Below, piece by piece: positions 1 through 8,614 of a stretch of DNA of 64,000 nucleotides; position 1 is the stretch's first letter, and every line of letters begins with the position of its first letter. The stretch lies in contig JAPZTL010000018.1 in assembly GCA_027532825.1 (NCBI GenBank), forward strand, positions 1-64,000, written 5' to 3'. The position numbers and the translations under genes are program-made. The notes beneath the pieces are model-generated. The model worked only from the letters and a program-made list of their open reading frames with translations. It made no database searches and had not been told where the DNA came from. The stretch is from Silanimonas sp021297925 (lineage in GTDB: Bacteria > Pseudomonadota > Gammaproteobacteria > Xanthomonadales > Xanthomonadaceae).

Positions 1-52
1 TGCCCTGACGGGCCAATACCTTGATCTCCACCGACTCCTCCTGGCTCAGCAT
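1..52 (-). CDS. istA: IstA transposase, N-terminal fragment (runs off window)
   Basis: Only 17 codons are visible, reading MLSQEESVEIKVLARQG. This matches the usual start of IS21-family IstA transposases, where a helix-turn-helix that recognises the terminal repeats follows. The ATG is at 52-50 on the minus strand, with a purine-rich GGAG a short distance upstream. It is too short for the ORF list. The identification rests on this N-terminus plus the adjacent terminal repeats. Whether the full gene is functional cannot be judged. Confidence 0.75.
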   Translation of the reverse strand, partial: MLSQEESVEIKVLARQG

Positions 53-89
53 CCAGGCGACCTCCAAAAGGTCGCCATCCTCGCCGGGG

Positions 90-141
90 TGGGTCAGTTT
101 TACTTCGGCGACAGTGGGTCAGTTTTCAGTCGGCGGTGACA
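90..141. repeat. Subterminal repeats of the IS21-like element
   Basis: Two direct copies of TGGGTCAGTTTT (90-101 and 115-126) are each followed by a TCGGCG-containing tail ending in ACA (copies 90-113 and 115-141). IS21-family ends characteristically carry several such repeats as transposase binding sites. The outer copy ends at the probable element boundary, 141. Confidence 0.75.
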
Positions 142-467
142 GGGCGGGGCTGCTGAAGTTCATGCCCTATTTCTTCCAGGCCATGCCAGACGCCAAGTTC
201 CGCGTTCACGATGTCATTGCCACCGAGGGTCGAGTCGTGACGCGATGGACGGTCACCGGGACTGTGACAGGCCAGGGCGGTTTCCTGGGCGTCGAGCCCA
301 AGGGCCAAAAGCTCGAATTCGACGGTATCGACATTTGGACCGTTCGCAATGGTCGGCTGTACGAGCACTGGGATCAATTCGACTGGCCGCGAGCATTAAT
401 TCAACTCGGTGTGAAAAGCTTACCGTCGCCTTTCTACGGTGTCGCGAGCCAGCCGTACAGTCGCTGA
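142..467 (+). pseudogene. SnoaL-like (NTF2-fold) protein, 5' end removed by IS insertion
   Basis: The frame encodes the C-terminal two thirds of a SnoaL/ester-cyclase-like domain. It includes the segment AMPDAKFRVHDVIATEGRVV and the typical ending of the fold around DGIDIWTVRNGRLYEHWDQF. Family members are about 130-150 residues of alpha+beta barrel acting on small hydrophobic substrates; the substrate here is unknown. The first third is missing because the IS end lies at 141. The open frame continues back into the IS only by chance and has no credible start there. I regard it as a disrupted gene. Confidence 0.7.
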
Positions 468-862
468 CGGTCAGGGTGGGCAGCGACGGGCGGTGAAGGC
501 TGGAGCACTTCGCGCCCTGATCTACGCCATCCACGCCGAGTCTCGTCCGTGTAGCGATCTCCCTTCGATGGTTTGCCCCGCTTCGACAGGCCCGGTGTGC
601 CTTGGAAGTCGTGGCACCCTAAACCAGCCTGTCACGACCGGCTGCTTCTGGCCGTTTTCGGCCTGATGACTCGGCGACTCAAGTCCATCCCATGCGGCTC
701 CTCGCTCAGGAAATCTGACCTGCTTGCAGACTCGGGGGGGGGGGGCGGGGGCTGAAAGTATCCATTTGGTAGCGGCGCGCACGTATCCACGGCAACCGGC
801 CTTTCTCCCGGGAGTGTCAGTGAAATTAAGGCCTCTGGTTCAATGTATCCAGTCGCGAGCCG
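468..862. other. Gene-poor interval with a 12-G run and GTATCCA repeats
   Basis: No convincing gene is present. Visible structure includes a run of twelve G at 734-745 followed by C and five more G (747-751). GTATCCA occurs three times, at 758-764, 783-789 and 845-851. The stretch looks like decayed accessory DNA beside the IS element. Short frames here lack recognisable protein character. Confidence 0.6.
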
Positions 863-1237
863 ATGTTTACAAGTGTGGATAAGGGCGCGGGCAACGATGA
901 TCGCCGGTTGACCCCGCCAACAGCGGACGCTTATCGCTGCGCGGGTTGTAGTCGCGCGGTACCGGACCACCGGTTGCGGGCCAGCGCCGCGCATCCCTTG
1001 GGCGAGGCGGAGTGCCCGCATTGCGGCGCCCGCTTGGCGCGGATCGCCTCGACGTGGCGGCCGTGGCTGCAATCCACGCTGGTGTTCCTTGGCGTGCTCG
1101 GCGTGCTGGGCCTCCTGCGCGAGTGGCCCGAGGGCACATGGTGGCCCTATGCGCTGGTCGTCGCCGGCAGCCTCTTGGGCGCATGGATGGTCCGCAAGCG
1201 CCCGGACCGTGTCCTGCTGCCCGTCGCCCCGGAGTGA
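863..1237 (+). CDS. Small zinc-ribbon membrane protein, unknown function
   Basis: The 124-residue protein has two cysteine pairs, CAGC near residue 26 and CPHC near residue 51. The spacing suggests a small zinc-binding ribbon. About 45 hydrophobic residues follow and form two probable membrane helices (about 70-87 and 92-109), with a basic tail (RKRPDR). The ribbon would face the cytoplasm. I do not recognise a named family. It is convergent with the LtaS-like gene, with 13 bases between stops. Composition and cysteine pattern support a real gene, but the start is not certain. Confidence 0.6.
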   Translation: MFTSVDKGAGNDDRRLTPPTADAYRCAGCSRAVPDHRLRASAAHPLGEAECPHCGARLARIASTWRPWLQSTLVFLGVLGVLGLLREWPEGTWWPYALVVAGSLLGAWMVRKRPDRVLLPVAPE

Positions 1238-1250
1238 GCCACTCGCGCGG

Positions 1251-3200
1251 TCACGGCCGCGCGGGGTGCGGGCCGTCCGCCGCCATCCGTCCGTGGGCAT
1301 AGCGCCACGCCGCGCTCTGGTAGGCGCCGATGGCGATCGCGGTGTCTCGGGCGTCGTCGGGAACGTCCGGCTGTGGCACGTCGCGTGCCCATTCCGGCCG
1401 CACGGTGCGCAGCCCCTGGTTCGGCGACAGCTCGACGAGCCGGTCGGGCGTCAGGTACCCCAGCCGCTGGTAGGTGCCGATGTAGGCGCGCTCGGGGGCG
1501 TCGGGGCGCGCGAGCACGTCGACGCCGTAGAACGGGCTGTCGAAGCCCATGCCGAGCAGGCCCAACACGGTCGGTGCGATGTCGACTTGCGCCATCATCC
1601 GGTCGTAGCGCCCGGGCTCGACGTGCTTCGGCGCGTGGATCCACAGGGGGATGTGGTAGCGGAACACCGGCAGGTCGGCGAGCCCGCCGCTGGAGGCGCA
1701 GTGGTCGGCGGTGATCACGAACACCGTGTCCTCGAACCACGGGCGCGAGGCGGCGCGGCGCAGGAAGTCGGCCACCGCCCAGTCGGTGTAGGCGACCGCG
1801 CTCTCGCGCTTGCCCTGCGGCCAGGGCCCGCGGCCCGCCGGAAAGGTGTAGGGCCGGTGGTTCGATGTCGTCATGATGTGCGCGAAGAAGGGGCGCCCCT
1901 CGACCTGCGCGCGGTCGAACTGGGCCATCGCCATGGTGTACAGGTCCTCGTCGGCCACCCCCCAGACGTTCTCGTTGTGGATGGCGTCGTCGGGGATGTC
2001 GGTGCGGTCGTGAACCTCATAGCCGTTGGCGCCGAAGAACGCATTCATTTGGTCGAACGCGCCGTAGCCGCCGTAGAGGAACATCGAGCGATAGCCCTGC
2101 GCGTTGAACACGGTCGCCAGCGTGGCGAGCCCGCGCGCGTCGGGACGCTTGACGATCGATTCGCCCGGGGTGGGCGGCACGGCCAGTGACAGGGCCTCGA
2201 GACCGCGCACGGTCCGCGTGCCCGAGGCGTACAGCCGGTCGAACACGAGGCTGCTCGAGGTCAGCGCGTCGAGGTTCGGCGTGAGCGAGGGCGACCGTCC
2301 ATACAGGCCCGAGTACTCGGCCGAGAGGCTCTCGATGCTCACCAGCACGACGTTCAGGCGACGCGCGGGACGGTGCGGCGTGATGCGACGCTCGATGCCC
2401 TGTGCGTCGAGGAAACGCGCGCTGGGTTCCGCCAGCGCGGACCGTGTGGTGGCAAAGGCGTCGGGCAGCGGCATCTGCCGGTAGTAGCGCTCGTAGTCCA
2501 GCGAGGCGGTGCGGTAGGCGGCGAAGAACTGGTAGACGCCGTTGCCGGCCAGTTCGTCGATGTAGGTATTGCCGGAGCGGTCCTTCATGGCACCGTCGAC
2601 CGTGGCGGTGCCGGCGGCGAGGGCGGCAATCCACCCGGCGGCGAGCAGGAGGCGCCCCCGGCCCGGCGTGTCGTCGTGGGCGACGTCGCGCCAGCGTCGG
2701 CCGAGGGCGAAGAGCGTGGCCGTCATCGCGGCGAGCCCCGACAGCAGCATGCCGACCGGGTAGGACTCGCGGATGTTGCCGATGACCTCGGTGGTGTAGA
2801 CGAGGTAATCGACGGCGATGAAGTTGAAGCGTGCCTGGAACTCCTCCCAGAACACCGCCTCGGCGAGGGCGACGAAGAGCAGCAGGCCGACGCCGGACGC
2901 AAGGCCCGCCTGCAGCGGCCAGCGCCAGCGGCGCCGGGCGAAGCCGTGCCGCGGCACCACGGCGATCCACAGCATCAGCGGCAGGCCCAGCGCGAGGACC
3001 GCGAGGAGGTCGTAGCCGAGGCCGGCGCCGAACGCCCAGGCCCAGCCGGCGGGGCCCGCGTCGCGTGCCCCGGGGGTCGCGAGCAGGAGTCCTCCCCGCG
3101 TGAGCGTCGATATGGCGATGGCGAGCAGGGCGAGGGCGACCAGCGGTCGGAAGCGTCGCCCGCTGGGGTGGGCCGCGAGCGAAGGGGTGGGTGCGGTCAT
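1251..3200 (-). CDS. LtaS-like sulfatase / phosphoglycerol transferase family membrane protein
   Basis: This is a 649-residue membrane-anchored member of the alkaline phosphatase superfamily. Hydrophobic segments lie within residues 1-200 (about 18-40, 58-82, 97-117, 148-167 and 183-200). An extracytoplasmic sulfatase domain follows from about residue 283. Metal and active-site features are Glu290 in VSIES, the probable nucleophile Thr328 in ASGTRT, and the metal pair Asp499-His500 in VITADH. In Gram-negatives such proteins transfer phosphoglycerol or phosphoethanolamine-type groups to periplasmic glycans or lipid A-like acceptors. The substrate here is unknown. The gene stands alone, divergent from the diguanylate cyclase. 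Confidence 0.85.
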   Translation of the reverse strand: MTAPTPSLAAHPSGRRFRPLVALALLAIAISTLTRGGLLLATPGARDAGPAGWAWAFGAGLGYDLLAVLALGLPLMLWIAVVPRHGFARRRWRWPLQAGLASGVGLLLFVALAEAVFWEEFQARFNFIAVDYLVYTTEVIGNIRESYPVGMLLSGLAAMTATLFALGRRWRDVAHDDTPGRGRLLLAAGWIAALAAGTATVDGAMKDRSGNTYIDELAGNGVYQFFAAYRTASLDYERYYRQMPLPDAFATTRSALAEPSARFLDAQGIERRITPHRPARRLNVVLVSIESLSAEYSGLYGRSPSLTPNLDALTSSSLVFDRLYASGTRTVRGLEALSLAVPPTPGESIVKRPDARGLATLATVFNAQGYRSMFLYGGYGAFDQMNAFFGANGYEVHDRTDIPDDAIHNENVWGVADEDLYTMAMAQFDRAQVEGRPFFAHIMTTSNHRPYTFPAGRGPWPQGKRESAVAYTDWAVADFLRRAASRPWFEDTVFVITADHCASSGGLADLPVFRYHIPLWIHAPKHVEPGRYDRMMAQVDIAPTVLGLLGMGFDSPFYGVDVLARPDAPERAYIGTYQRLGYLTPDRLVELSPNQGLRTVRPEWARDVPQPDVPDDARDTAIAIGAYQSAAWRYAHGRMAADGPHPARP

Positions 3201-3294
3201 GCGACGGCCAAGAATTTCACGCGTCCTTCATCTTTGCAGGTCGGCGGGCCGGACGTGTTCTCAAAGCGTTAGGCCGCGCGGCGCGTGCCGGCGG

Positions 3295-3300
3295 CATACT
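3295..3300 (+). promoter_or_regulatory. Possible -10 element of a leaderless diguanylate cyclase transcript
   Basis: CATACT ends six bases before the GTG chosen as start at 3307, so transcription would begin at the start codon. No Shine-Dalgarno sequence is visible, nor a convincing -35. Confidence 0.3.
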
Positions 3301-3306
3301 CGGTTC

Positions 3307-4419
3307 GTGGACCACGCCCTCGAAACCGACACCCGGCAGATCGCGTTCGAGCAGTTCGCGCGCAACTTCGCGCGGGCGCTCCTGATGACGCCGGGGGGAT
3401 GGCTCGTGGTGATGGCGATGGCCTGGCCGTACGCGCCCGCCACCTCTCTGTGGGCGTGGTGGGCCGGTGCGCTGGCCTGTTGGCTGCCGTGCCTCGCGCA
3501 GAGCGTCTGGTCGCGTCGCCGGGGCTTCGATGTCGACCGGCACCGCCATGCTGCCGGGGCGGCCGCCTTTCTCGACGGCATCGGTTGGGGCATGGTGCCG
3601 CTGTTCCTGATGGGGCACGACCCGACCCTGGACGCCCGTCTCGCCGCCGTGCTCTGCGGCGTGATCGCCGTGACCCTGGGCATCTACATCACCGCGCCGG
3701 GCGCGCTGCGTCTGCAGGTCGCGGGCACGTGGGCGTGCCTCGGGCTGGCGGTCGCCCTGGGGCGCGGTCCGGACTGGTCGATCGTGTTCGGCCTCGCGGT
3801 CATGCACGTGCTCACCCTTGCGTTCCTGCCGGGGATCACGGCACGCGTGGTCGACGGCATCCGGCTGCAGCAGGCCAATGCGCGTCTCGCGGAACAGCTC
3901 CGCGTGCACCTGCAGGCCGTGGAGGAGGAAGCCGCCACGGACCCGCTCACCGGCGTGCTGAACCGGCGTGCCCTCGACCGCTTGCTGGCGCGCGAGATCG
4001 AACGCTGCGAGGTGCAGGGAACGATGGCCTCGTTGCTGGCGCTCGACCTGGACCACTTCAAGGCGATCAACGACGCGCACGGGCATGCCGTGGGCGACGA
4101 TGCGCTGCGGGCGTTCACGCAGCGCATCCGCGGCCAATTGCGGCAGAGCGACCATCTCGCGCGGCTCGGCGGCGAGGAGTTCATCGTGCTGCTGCCCGGG
4201 GCGTCGCTGGAGAAGGCGAGCGAGGTCGCCGAGCGCCTGCGTGACTGCGTGGCGGACGCCCCGCTGCTGGATGCGCCGCGGGTCGCCGTGACCGTGTCGA
4301 TCGGCGTCGCGGCATTCCGTCCCGGCGACAGTGGCACCGAGCTGCTCGCCCGCGCGGATGCGGCGGCCTACGAGGCCAAACGCTCAGGCCGTGACCGGGT
4401 AGTGCTGGCCGAGGGCTGA
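3307..4419 (+). CDS. Membrane diguanylate cyclase (GGDEF domain)
   Basis: The protein makes the second messenger cyclic di-GMP from two GTP. With the GTG start at 3307 it has 370 residues. Around six hydrophobic helices span residues 28-175, a short coiled linker lies near 185-208, and a C-terminal GGDEF domain follows. The signature is GGEEF at residues 288-292. A product-inhibition I-site RQSD sits at 279-282, exactly five residues before it, so feedback control is likely. The open frame extends back to 3100, but that part overlaps the divergent sulfatase gene and does not look like protein. An ATG at 3385 would cut into the first helix. No EAL domain is present. Confidence 0.85.
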   Translation: MDHALETDTRQIAFEQFARNFARALLMTPGGWLVVMAMAWPYAPATSLWAWWAGALACWLPCLAQSVWSRRRGFDVDRHRHAAGAAAFLDGIGWGMVPLFLMGHDPTLDARLAAVLCGVIAVTLGIYITAPGALRLQVAGTWACLGLAVALGRGPDWSIVFGLAVMHVLTLAFLPGITARVVDGIRLQQANARLAEQLRVHLQAVEEEAATDPLTGVLNRRALDRLLAREIERCEVQGTMASLLALDLDHFKAINDAHGHAVGDDALRAFTQRIRGQLRQSDHLARLGGEEFIVLLPGASLEKASEVAERLRDCVADAPLLDAPRVAVTVSIGVAAFRPGDSGTELLARADAAAYEAKRSGRDRVVLAEG

Positions 4420-4425
4420 GGCCGC

Positions 4426-5550
4426 TCAGTTCGATGCGGGTTCGGTAGCCTCGACGGCATCGCTGGCCCCGGCGGGCTCGTCTTCGGTGACCGCATCGGC
4501 CGGCGGCTCCTCGCCTGGCGCGATGATCGAGTAGCCCTTGGCGCGCATGGCGGCCAGCAGGCCATCGTCGGCGGTGAGCACCTGGTAGTCGGCCACGGCC
4601 ACCGTCGTCGCATGCCCGGCGAGGCTTTCCTCGGCCACGCGCACCCACTCATCGACCACGCGCTTCGGCAGGTCGTTGAAGCCGCGATTCTTCAGGGCAT
4701 CGGTACCCAGCAGGGCCAGCGCGCAGGCGCGGATTTCGCTGTCGAAGTCGAGTTCCTCGAGCGTTTGCAGGTCGCCCACGGCCCAGGCGTTCGCGCGCTC
4801 GACCATGTTGGCGGTGTCGGTTTCTAGGCGTGCGAGTGTCGACTCCATGCAGCCGACATCGTCGACGGCCGAGCGCTCGAACTCCTTCAGCGCATCGCGC
4901 GGGTCTTCGACCTTGATGCGGACGCTGACGCCCACGATCGGACGATCGTTGCGCTTGGCGATGCGTTCCACGCGGTCCCAGACGATGTTCTCGCGCTTGA
5001 GGTCGAGTTCGCCGAGGGCTTCGTCCATCAGCTCGTAGGCAGCGAACACTGGCCTGCGGTTCTCGACGCCGCGGTCGCGGCCCATGTAGATCGCCTTCTG
5101 GGCCTGCCAGCGCGCATAAAGCTCGGGCGGCAGCACCTCGGCCAACGTCTTGTCGTCCGGGTTGTTGCGGGCGCGAAGCGCCGTGGGCAGCAGTCGCAGG
5201 CTGCCGAAGAAGCCGATGTCGGCATCGACGCCGACGCCCGGCGAGGTGAGGACGCGGTCGGCGCGCGCCACCAGGGCATCGAGTTCGCGCGGCTCCCATT
5301 CCATGCGCTTCGGCAAGGGGCTCAACGTGGCCATGACCCACAGCGTGTGTTCGCCCTTGCGGATCTGCCACAGGCCGGGGCCGGGCTGGATGCCGGTGAC
5401 GACCACCGTTTCCAGCGTCGCGAGCGCGGGCTCGGCGGGCGTGCTGGCGTTGGCGGCGGGCGCGGACTCCGGAGGCGCGGCCTGCGCGTTGGCGGCGAAG
5501 GGCGCGATCAGCGCGATGGCGAGGGCGAGGGCGAGCGGACGGAGGCGCAT
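4426..5550 (-). CDS. TraB/GumN family secreted protein
   Basis: This 374-residue protein belongs to the TraB/GumN family found across xanthomonads. Its biochemical role is not settled; a metalloprotease-like fold has been proposed for the family. The ATG at 5550 opens a clear signal peptide (MRLRPLALALAIALIAPFAANAQA), so export to the periplasm is expected. The family segment GLWQIRKGEHTLWVMATLSP appears near residue 55, and the acidic tail looks disordered. The longer open frame to 5808 is rejected because its extra residues are low-complexity and the signal peptide would then be internal. It is convergent with the diguanylate cyclase, six bases apart. Confidence 0.8.
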   Translation of the reverse strand: MRLRPLALALAIALIAPFAANAQAAPPESAPAANASTPAEPALATLETVVVTGIQPGPGLWQIRKGEHTLWVMATLSPLPKRMEWEPRELDALVARADRVLTSPGVGVDADIGFFGSLRLLPTALRARNNPDDKTLAEVLPPELYARWQAQKAIYMGRDRGVENRRPVFAAYELMDEALGELDLKRENIVWDRVERIAKRNDRPIVGVSVRIKVEDPRDALKEFERSAVDDVGCMESTLARLETDTANMVERANAWAVGDLQTLEELDFDSEIRACALALLGTDALKNRGFNDLPKRVVDEWVRVAEESLAGHATTVAVADYQVLTADDGLLAAMRAKGYSIIAPGEEPPADAVTEDEPAGASDAVEATEPASN

Positions 5551-5647
5551 AGCGGTGGATGGAATCCGGTTTCCGGGGGACGCACGCATGCTCGCGCAGT
5601 CGGGGCGGGGGCGGGATAGGCCGGAAGTCGCGTTGTGGGCGAACCGT

Positions 5648-8053
5648 TCAGCCCCAGAGGTAGTCGTCGGCGTCCGGCGTCCCGGCCTTGCGCACGTATT
5701 CCGGGGTGAAGCCGGGGAAGATCGCGACCACGCGGCCGTCCTCCATGCGGTACCAGCTGCGGCATTGCGTCCACACCGAGCCGCGCAGCCGCGACTGCAG
5801 CGAGGCATCGTGCGCGGCCATGGCCTCGGGCTTCACCGCGGCCCAGCGCCCGCCGCGCTCGCGCACGTGCTGCATCACGGCCAGCGCGTGGCGCGCGGCG
5901 GCCTCGATGTAGAACAGGGTGCTGGTGTGGCCGGTGGCGGTGTTCGGCCCCAGCATCAGGAACAGGTTGGGGAAGCCGGCCACGCCGATGCCGTGCAGGG
6001 CGACGGGACCGTCGCGCCAAGCCTCGGCGAGCGTCCGGCCCGCGCAGCCGGTGATCGTGATCGATTCGAGCAGGTTCACCGTCTCGAAACCCGTGGCGCA
6101 GACCAGGGCATCGAGCGCGTGCTCGCGGCCGTCGGTGGTGACGATGCCGTTCGCGGTGACGCGCGCGATGCCCTCGGTGACCAGCGCCACGTGCGGCTGC
6201 GCGAGCGTGGGGTAGTAGTCGTTGGCGTAGATGATCCGTTTGCAACCCAGCGGGTAGGGCGGGGCGAGGGTGGCCTCGAGCGCGGGGCGATCCGGCGCGT
6301 CGTGCAGTTGCCATGCGCGGTGCCAGCGCGCGAGGCCCAGCATGAAGCGCCGCGCGACCGTGCCCTCGTCGAACCCGCGCCGCGTCCATTCGAGGAAACC
6401 GGCCCACGCGAGCCGGACGGCCGGCGCGTAGCCCGGCACCCGCATCAGCCAGCGATCGAACCAGCGATAGCGGCGTTCCAGCCGCGGAAGCACCCAGTTC
6501 GGTGTGCGCTGGAACACCTCGAGTTTCGACGCGCGAGCCGCGAGTTTCGGGATGAGTTGCACGGCGGTGGAGCCGGTGCCGATCACGCCGATGCGTTTCC
6601 CGTCGAGGGCCGTGTCGTCGGCGGGCCAGCGCGCGGTGTGCAGCCTCGGGCCTTCGAAGTCGTCGAGGCCGGGGATCGCCGGCCAGCGCGGCTGGCTCAA
6701 GGGCCCGGTGCTGCAGACGAAGAAGCGCGACTCCAGCGTGTCGCCTTTCGTGGTGCGAAAGCGCCACAGCGCAGCCGATTCGTCCCAGGTGGCGGAAACC
6801 AGCGCGGTGCCGAGGCGCAGGTGGCCCAGCAGCCCTGCGCGCGCCGCGAGCGCCTCCTGGTAGGCGTGGATGTCCGGCGCGTCGGCGAAGCGCTGCGGCC
6901 AATGGCGGTTCGGCGCGAATGAGAACGCATAGGCCGGCGCGGGCACGTCGACCTGCGCGCCCGGGTAGCGGTTGTCCCACCACGTGCCGCCGAGGCCGGG
7001 CTGCTTCTCCAGCGCGACCACGTCGTGGATCCCTGCGTGCTTCAGCGTGCGCAGCATGCACAGCCCCGACATGCCGGCGCCGAGCACGACGACCTCGTGG
7101 CGCGTGGTGCGCGGCGGCGTTGCGGCTTCCAGATGCGGCACGACGAAGCGCGCGGCGCGGCCGAGGGCGGCGTCGGCGCTCGGCAGCGTGCCCGCATGAA
7201 GCGCGAACACATGCCAACGGTTCGCCACGACCTCGGCCGTCGCGGTGACGCCGGCTCCATGCAAAGCCGCGACGAGGCGCGCGCAGCCGGGGGCGAAGAG
7301 CTCGTCGCTGCCCCACTGCACGAGGGTGGGTGGCAGGCCCGCGAGCGTGCCGTGCAGGGGCGAGACGCGCGGATCATCGGCCGGCAGCCCGGCGCGGAAG
7401 TGGTCGATGCAGGCCGCCAACCAAGGCTTCGACAGCAGCGCCTCGCCGGGCACGGTGTCGGGCAGGCCGGTGAGCGTCAGGTCGGCCAGCGGCGAGAGCA
7501 GCAGCAGGCAGGCGGGCATGGGCTCGCCGCGATCGCGCAGGGCCTGCGCGAGAAGCAGCACCAGCGTGCCGCCGGCGGAATCACCCGCGACGACGACCGG
7601 GCCTTCCGCCGCCAGCGAGCGATACGCCGCCAGCGCGTCGTCGAGCGCGGCGGGGAAAGGGTGCTCGGGCGCCAGCCGGTAGTCGGCCGAGAACACCGGC
7701 AGGCCGAGGTCCCGCGCCAGTCTCGCGGTGAGGGCGCGATGCGTGGCCGGCGAGCCGACGCAGAACGCGCCGCCATGCAGGTAGAGCACGCGACCGGCCT
7801 TCACCGGTGCGTGCGGCGGGTGCAGCCATTCGCCGGGCACGCCGCCGTGTATCGCGGCTTCGACGCCGGTGCCTTTGGGCAGCCGGTTCAAGGGAATGAA
7901 GCGCTGCAGGCGGGCGCGCTGCGCAGCGATGGGCACCTCTGGCGCGAATCGCGGCTTCACGGTCCAGCGCAGCACGGCGCGGAGCAGGGGCGCGATGACG
8001 GCTTCGCGCAGGCCGCTCGGCGTGCCGGTGGTGGGCGGAGTCAGCAGGTCCAT
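5648..8053 (-). CDS. Fusion of HSL-type esterase and Baeyer-Villiger-type flavin monooxygenase
   Basis: The 801-residue protein joins two enzymes. Residues 1-310 are an alpha/beta hydrolase of the hormone-sensitive-lipase type: HGG oxyanion motif at 93-95, Ser159 in GDSAGG, and probable Asp250 and His281 completing the triad. Residues 319-801 are an FAD/NADPH monooxygenase with an FAD-binding GAGMSG at 325-330, a second dinucleotide motif GTGSTA at 492-497 and the Baeyer-Villiger fingerprint FxGxxxHxxxWP at 466-477. Such an enzyme would turn a ketone into an ester and then hydrolyse it to alcohol and acid. The substrate is unknown. No signal peptide is seen. The reading frame is continuous, so the fusion is not an obvious assembly error. 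Confidence 0.88.
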   Translation of the reverse strand: MDLLTPPTTGTPSGLREAVIAPLLRAVLRWTVKPRFAPEVPIAAQRARLQRFIPLNRLPKGTGVEAAIHGGVPGEWLHPPHAPVKAGRVLYLHGGAFCVGSPATHRALTARLARDLGLPVFSADYRLAPEHPFPAALDDALAAYRSLAAEGPVVVAGDSAGGTLVLLLAQALRDRGEPMPACLLLLSPLADLTLTGLPDTVPGEALLSKPWLAACIDHFRAGLPADDPRVSPLHGTLAGLPPTLVQWGSDELFAPGCARLVAALHGAGVTATAEVVANRWHVFALHAGTLPSADAALGRAARFVVPHLEAATPPRTTRHEVVVLGAGMSGLCMLRTLKHAGIHDVVALEKQPGLGGTWWDNRYPGAQVDVPAPAYAFSFAPNRHWPQRFADAPDIHAYQEALAARAGLLGHLRLGTALVSATWDESAALWRFRTTKGDTLESRFFVCSTGPLSQPRWPAIPGLDDFEGPRLHTARWPADDTALDGKRIGVIGTGSTAVQLIPKLAARASKLEVFQRTPNWVLPRLERRYRWFDRWLMRVPGYAPAVRLAWAGFLEWTRRGFDEGTVARRFMLGLARWHRAWQLHDAPDRPALEATLAPPYPLGCKRIIYANDYYPTLAQPHVALVTEGIARVTANGIVTTDGREHALDALVCATGFETVNLLESITITGCAGRTLAEAWRDGPVALHGIGVAGFPNLFLMLGPNTATGHTSTLFYIEAAARHALAVMQHVRERGGRWAAVKPEAMAAHDASLQSRLRGSVWTQCRSWYRMEDGRVVAIFPGFTPEYVRKAGTPDADDYLWG

Positions 8054-8088
8054 GGTGACGATTTACACTGCGCGCTTGTCCATCTCCA

Positions 8089-8610
8089 GTGACGCCCATG
8101 CACGCCCTGACCGTTCCCGCCCTCGTCCGCGCCCTGACGCAGCTCAAGCACATCCTCGTGAAGGGCGAGGCCCACGCCCGCGCGCAGGGCTGGGACCCGG
8201 CGGTGCTGCTCGGCATGCGCCTCGCCCCGGACATGTTCCCGCTGACGCGGCAGGTGCAGATCGCCACCGACATCGCCAAGAACAGCGTCGGGCGGATGAC
8301 GGGCGGCGAGGCGCCGAAGTTCGACGATACCGAGACGAGCTTCGAGCAGCTGGTCGACCGCGTCGAGCGCACCGTCGCCTACATCGTGTCGGTGCCGGCC
8401 TCGGCCTTCGACGGCGCGGAGACGCGCGACATCACCGTGCCCACACGCGCCCGCGGCGACCTGCACTTCAAGGGCCTCGACTACCTGTTCGCGTTCATCC
8501 TGCCGAACGTGCACTTCCACGTGACGACCACCTACGCCCTGCTTCGCCACGCCGGCGTTCCGCTGGGCAAGGCCGATTACCTCGGACCGGTCGGCATGGG
8601 GCAGGGCTGA
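8089..8610 (+). CDS. DUF1993 family protein
   Basis: This is a 173-residue soluble protein matching the DUF1993 family, whose members resemble four-helix DinB-like proteins. No function is assigned. Family-typical features are the alternating hydrophobic first helix, the segment near MFPLTRQVQIATD and the C-terminal FHVTTTYALLRHAGVPLGK. The start may be 8089 or, more likely, the ATG at 8098 (MHALTVPA). The gene is divergent from the esterase-monooxygenase, and a TACACT at 8064-8069 could be its -10. A HAD hydrolase follows after four bases and is probably co-transcribed. Confidence 0.8.
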   Translation: MTPMHALTVPALVRALTQLKHILVKGEAHARAQGWDPAVLLGMRLAPDMFPLTRQVQIATDIAKNSVGRMTGGEAPKFDDTETSFEQLVDRVERTVAYIVSVPASAFDGAETRDITVPTRARGDLHFKGLDYLFAFILPNVHFHVTTTYALLRHAGVPLGKADYLGPVGMGQG

Positions 8611-8614
8611 GGCC

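Larger units (their letters stand above)
1..141 (-). mobile_element. End of an IS21-family insertion sequence (partial)
   Basis: This is one end of an IS21-type element; the rest lies to the left of the window. The minus strand begins TGTCACCGCC at 141, which fits the TG...CA termini of the family. Two subterminal repeats starting TGGGTCAGTTTT lie at 90-113 and 115-141, and the start of an IstA-like reading frame follows inside them. The element has inserted into a SnoaL-like gene, whose remaining 3' part begins at about 142. The other end and the target duplication cannot be seen, so whether the element is intact is unknown. Confidence 0.8.

Noticed and set aside
468..862. Possible short genes after the SnoaL fragment
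   Set aside because: The frames of 60-86 codons lack ribosome sites and recognisable features.
3100..3306. Earlier start for the diguanylate cyclase
   Set aside because: It would overlap the divergent sulfatase gene, and the added residues do not resemble protein. The GTG at 3307 also fits a promoter-like spacing.
5508..7316. 602-codon minus-strand frame overlapping the esterase-monooxygenase
   Set aside because: It is a shifted frame of the same strand with no conserved motif, whereas the chosen frame has two complete active sites.
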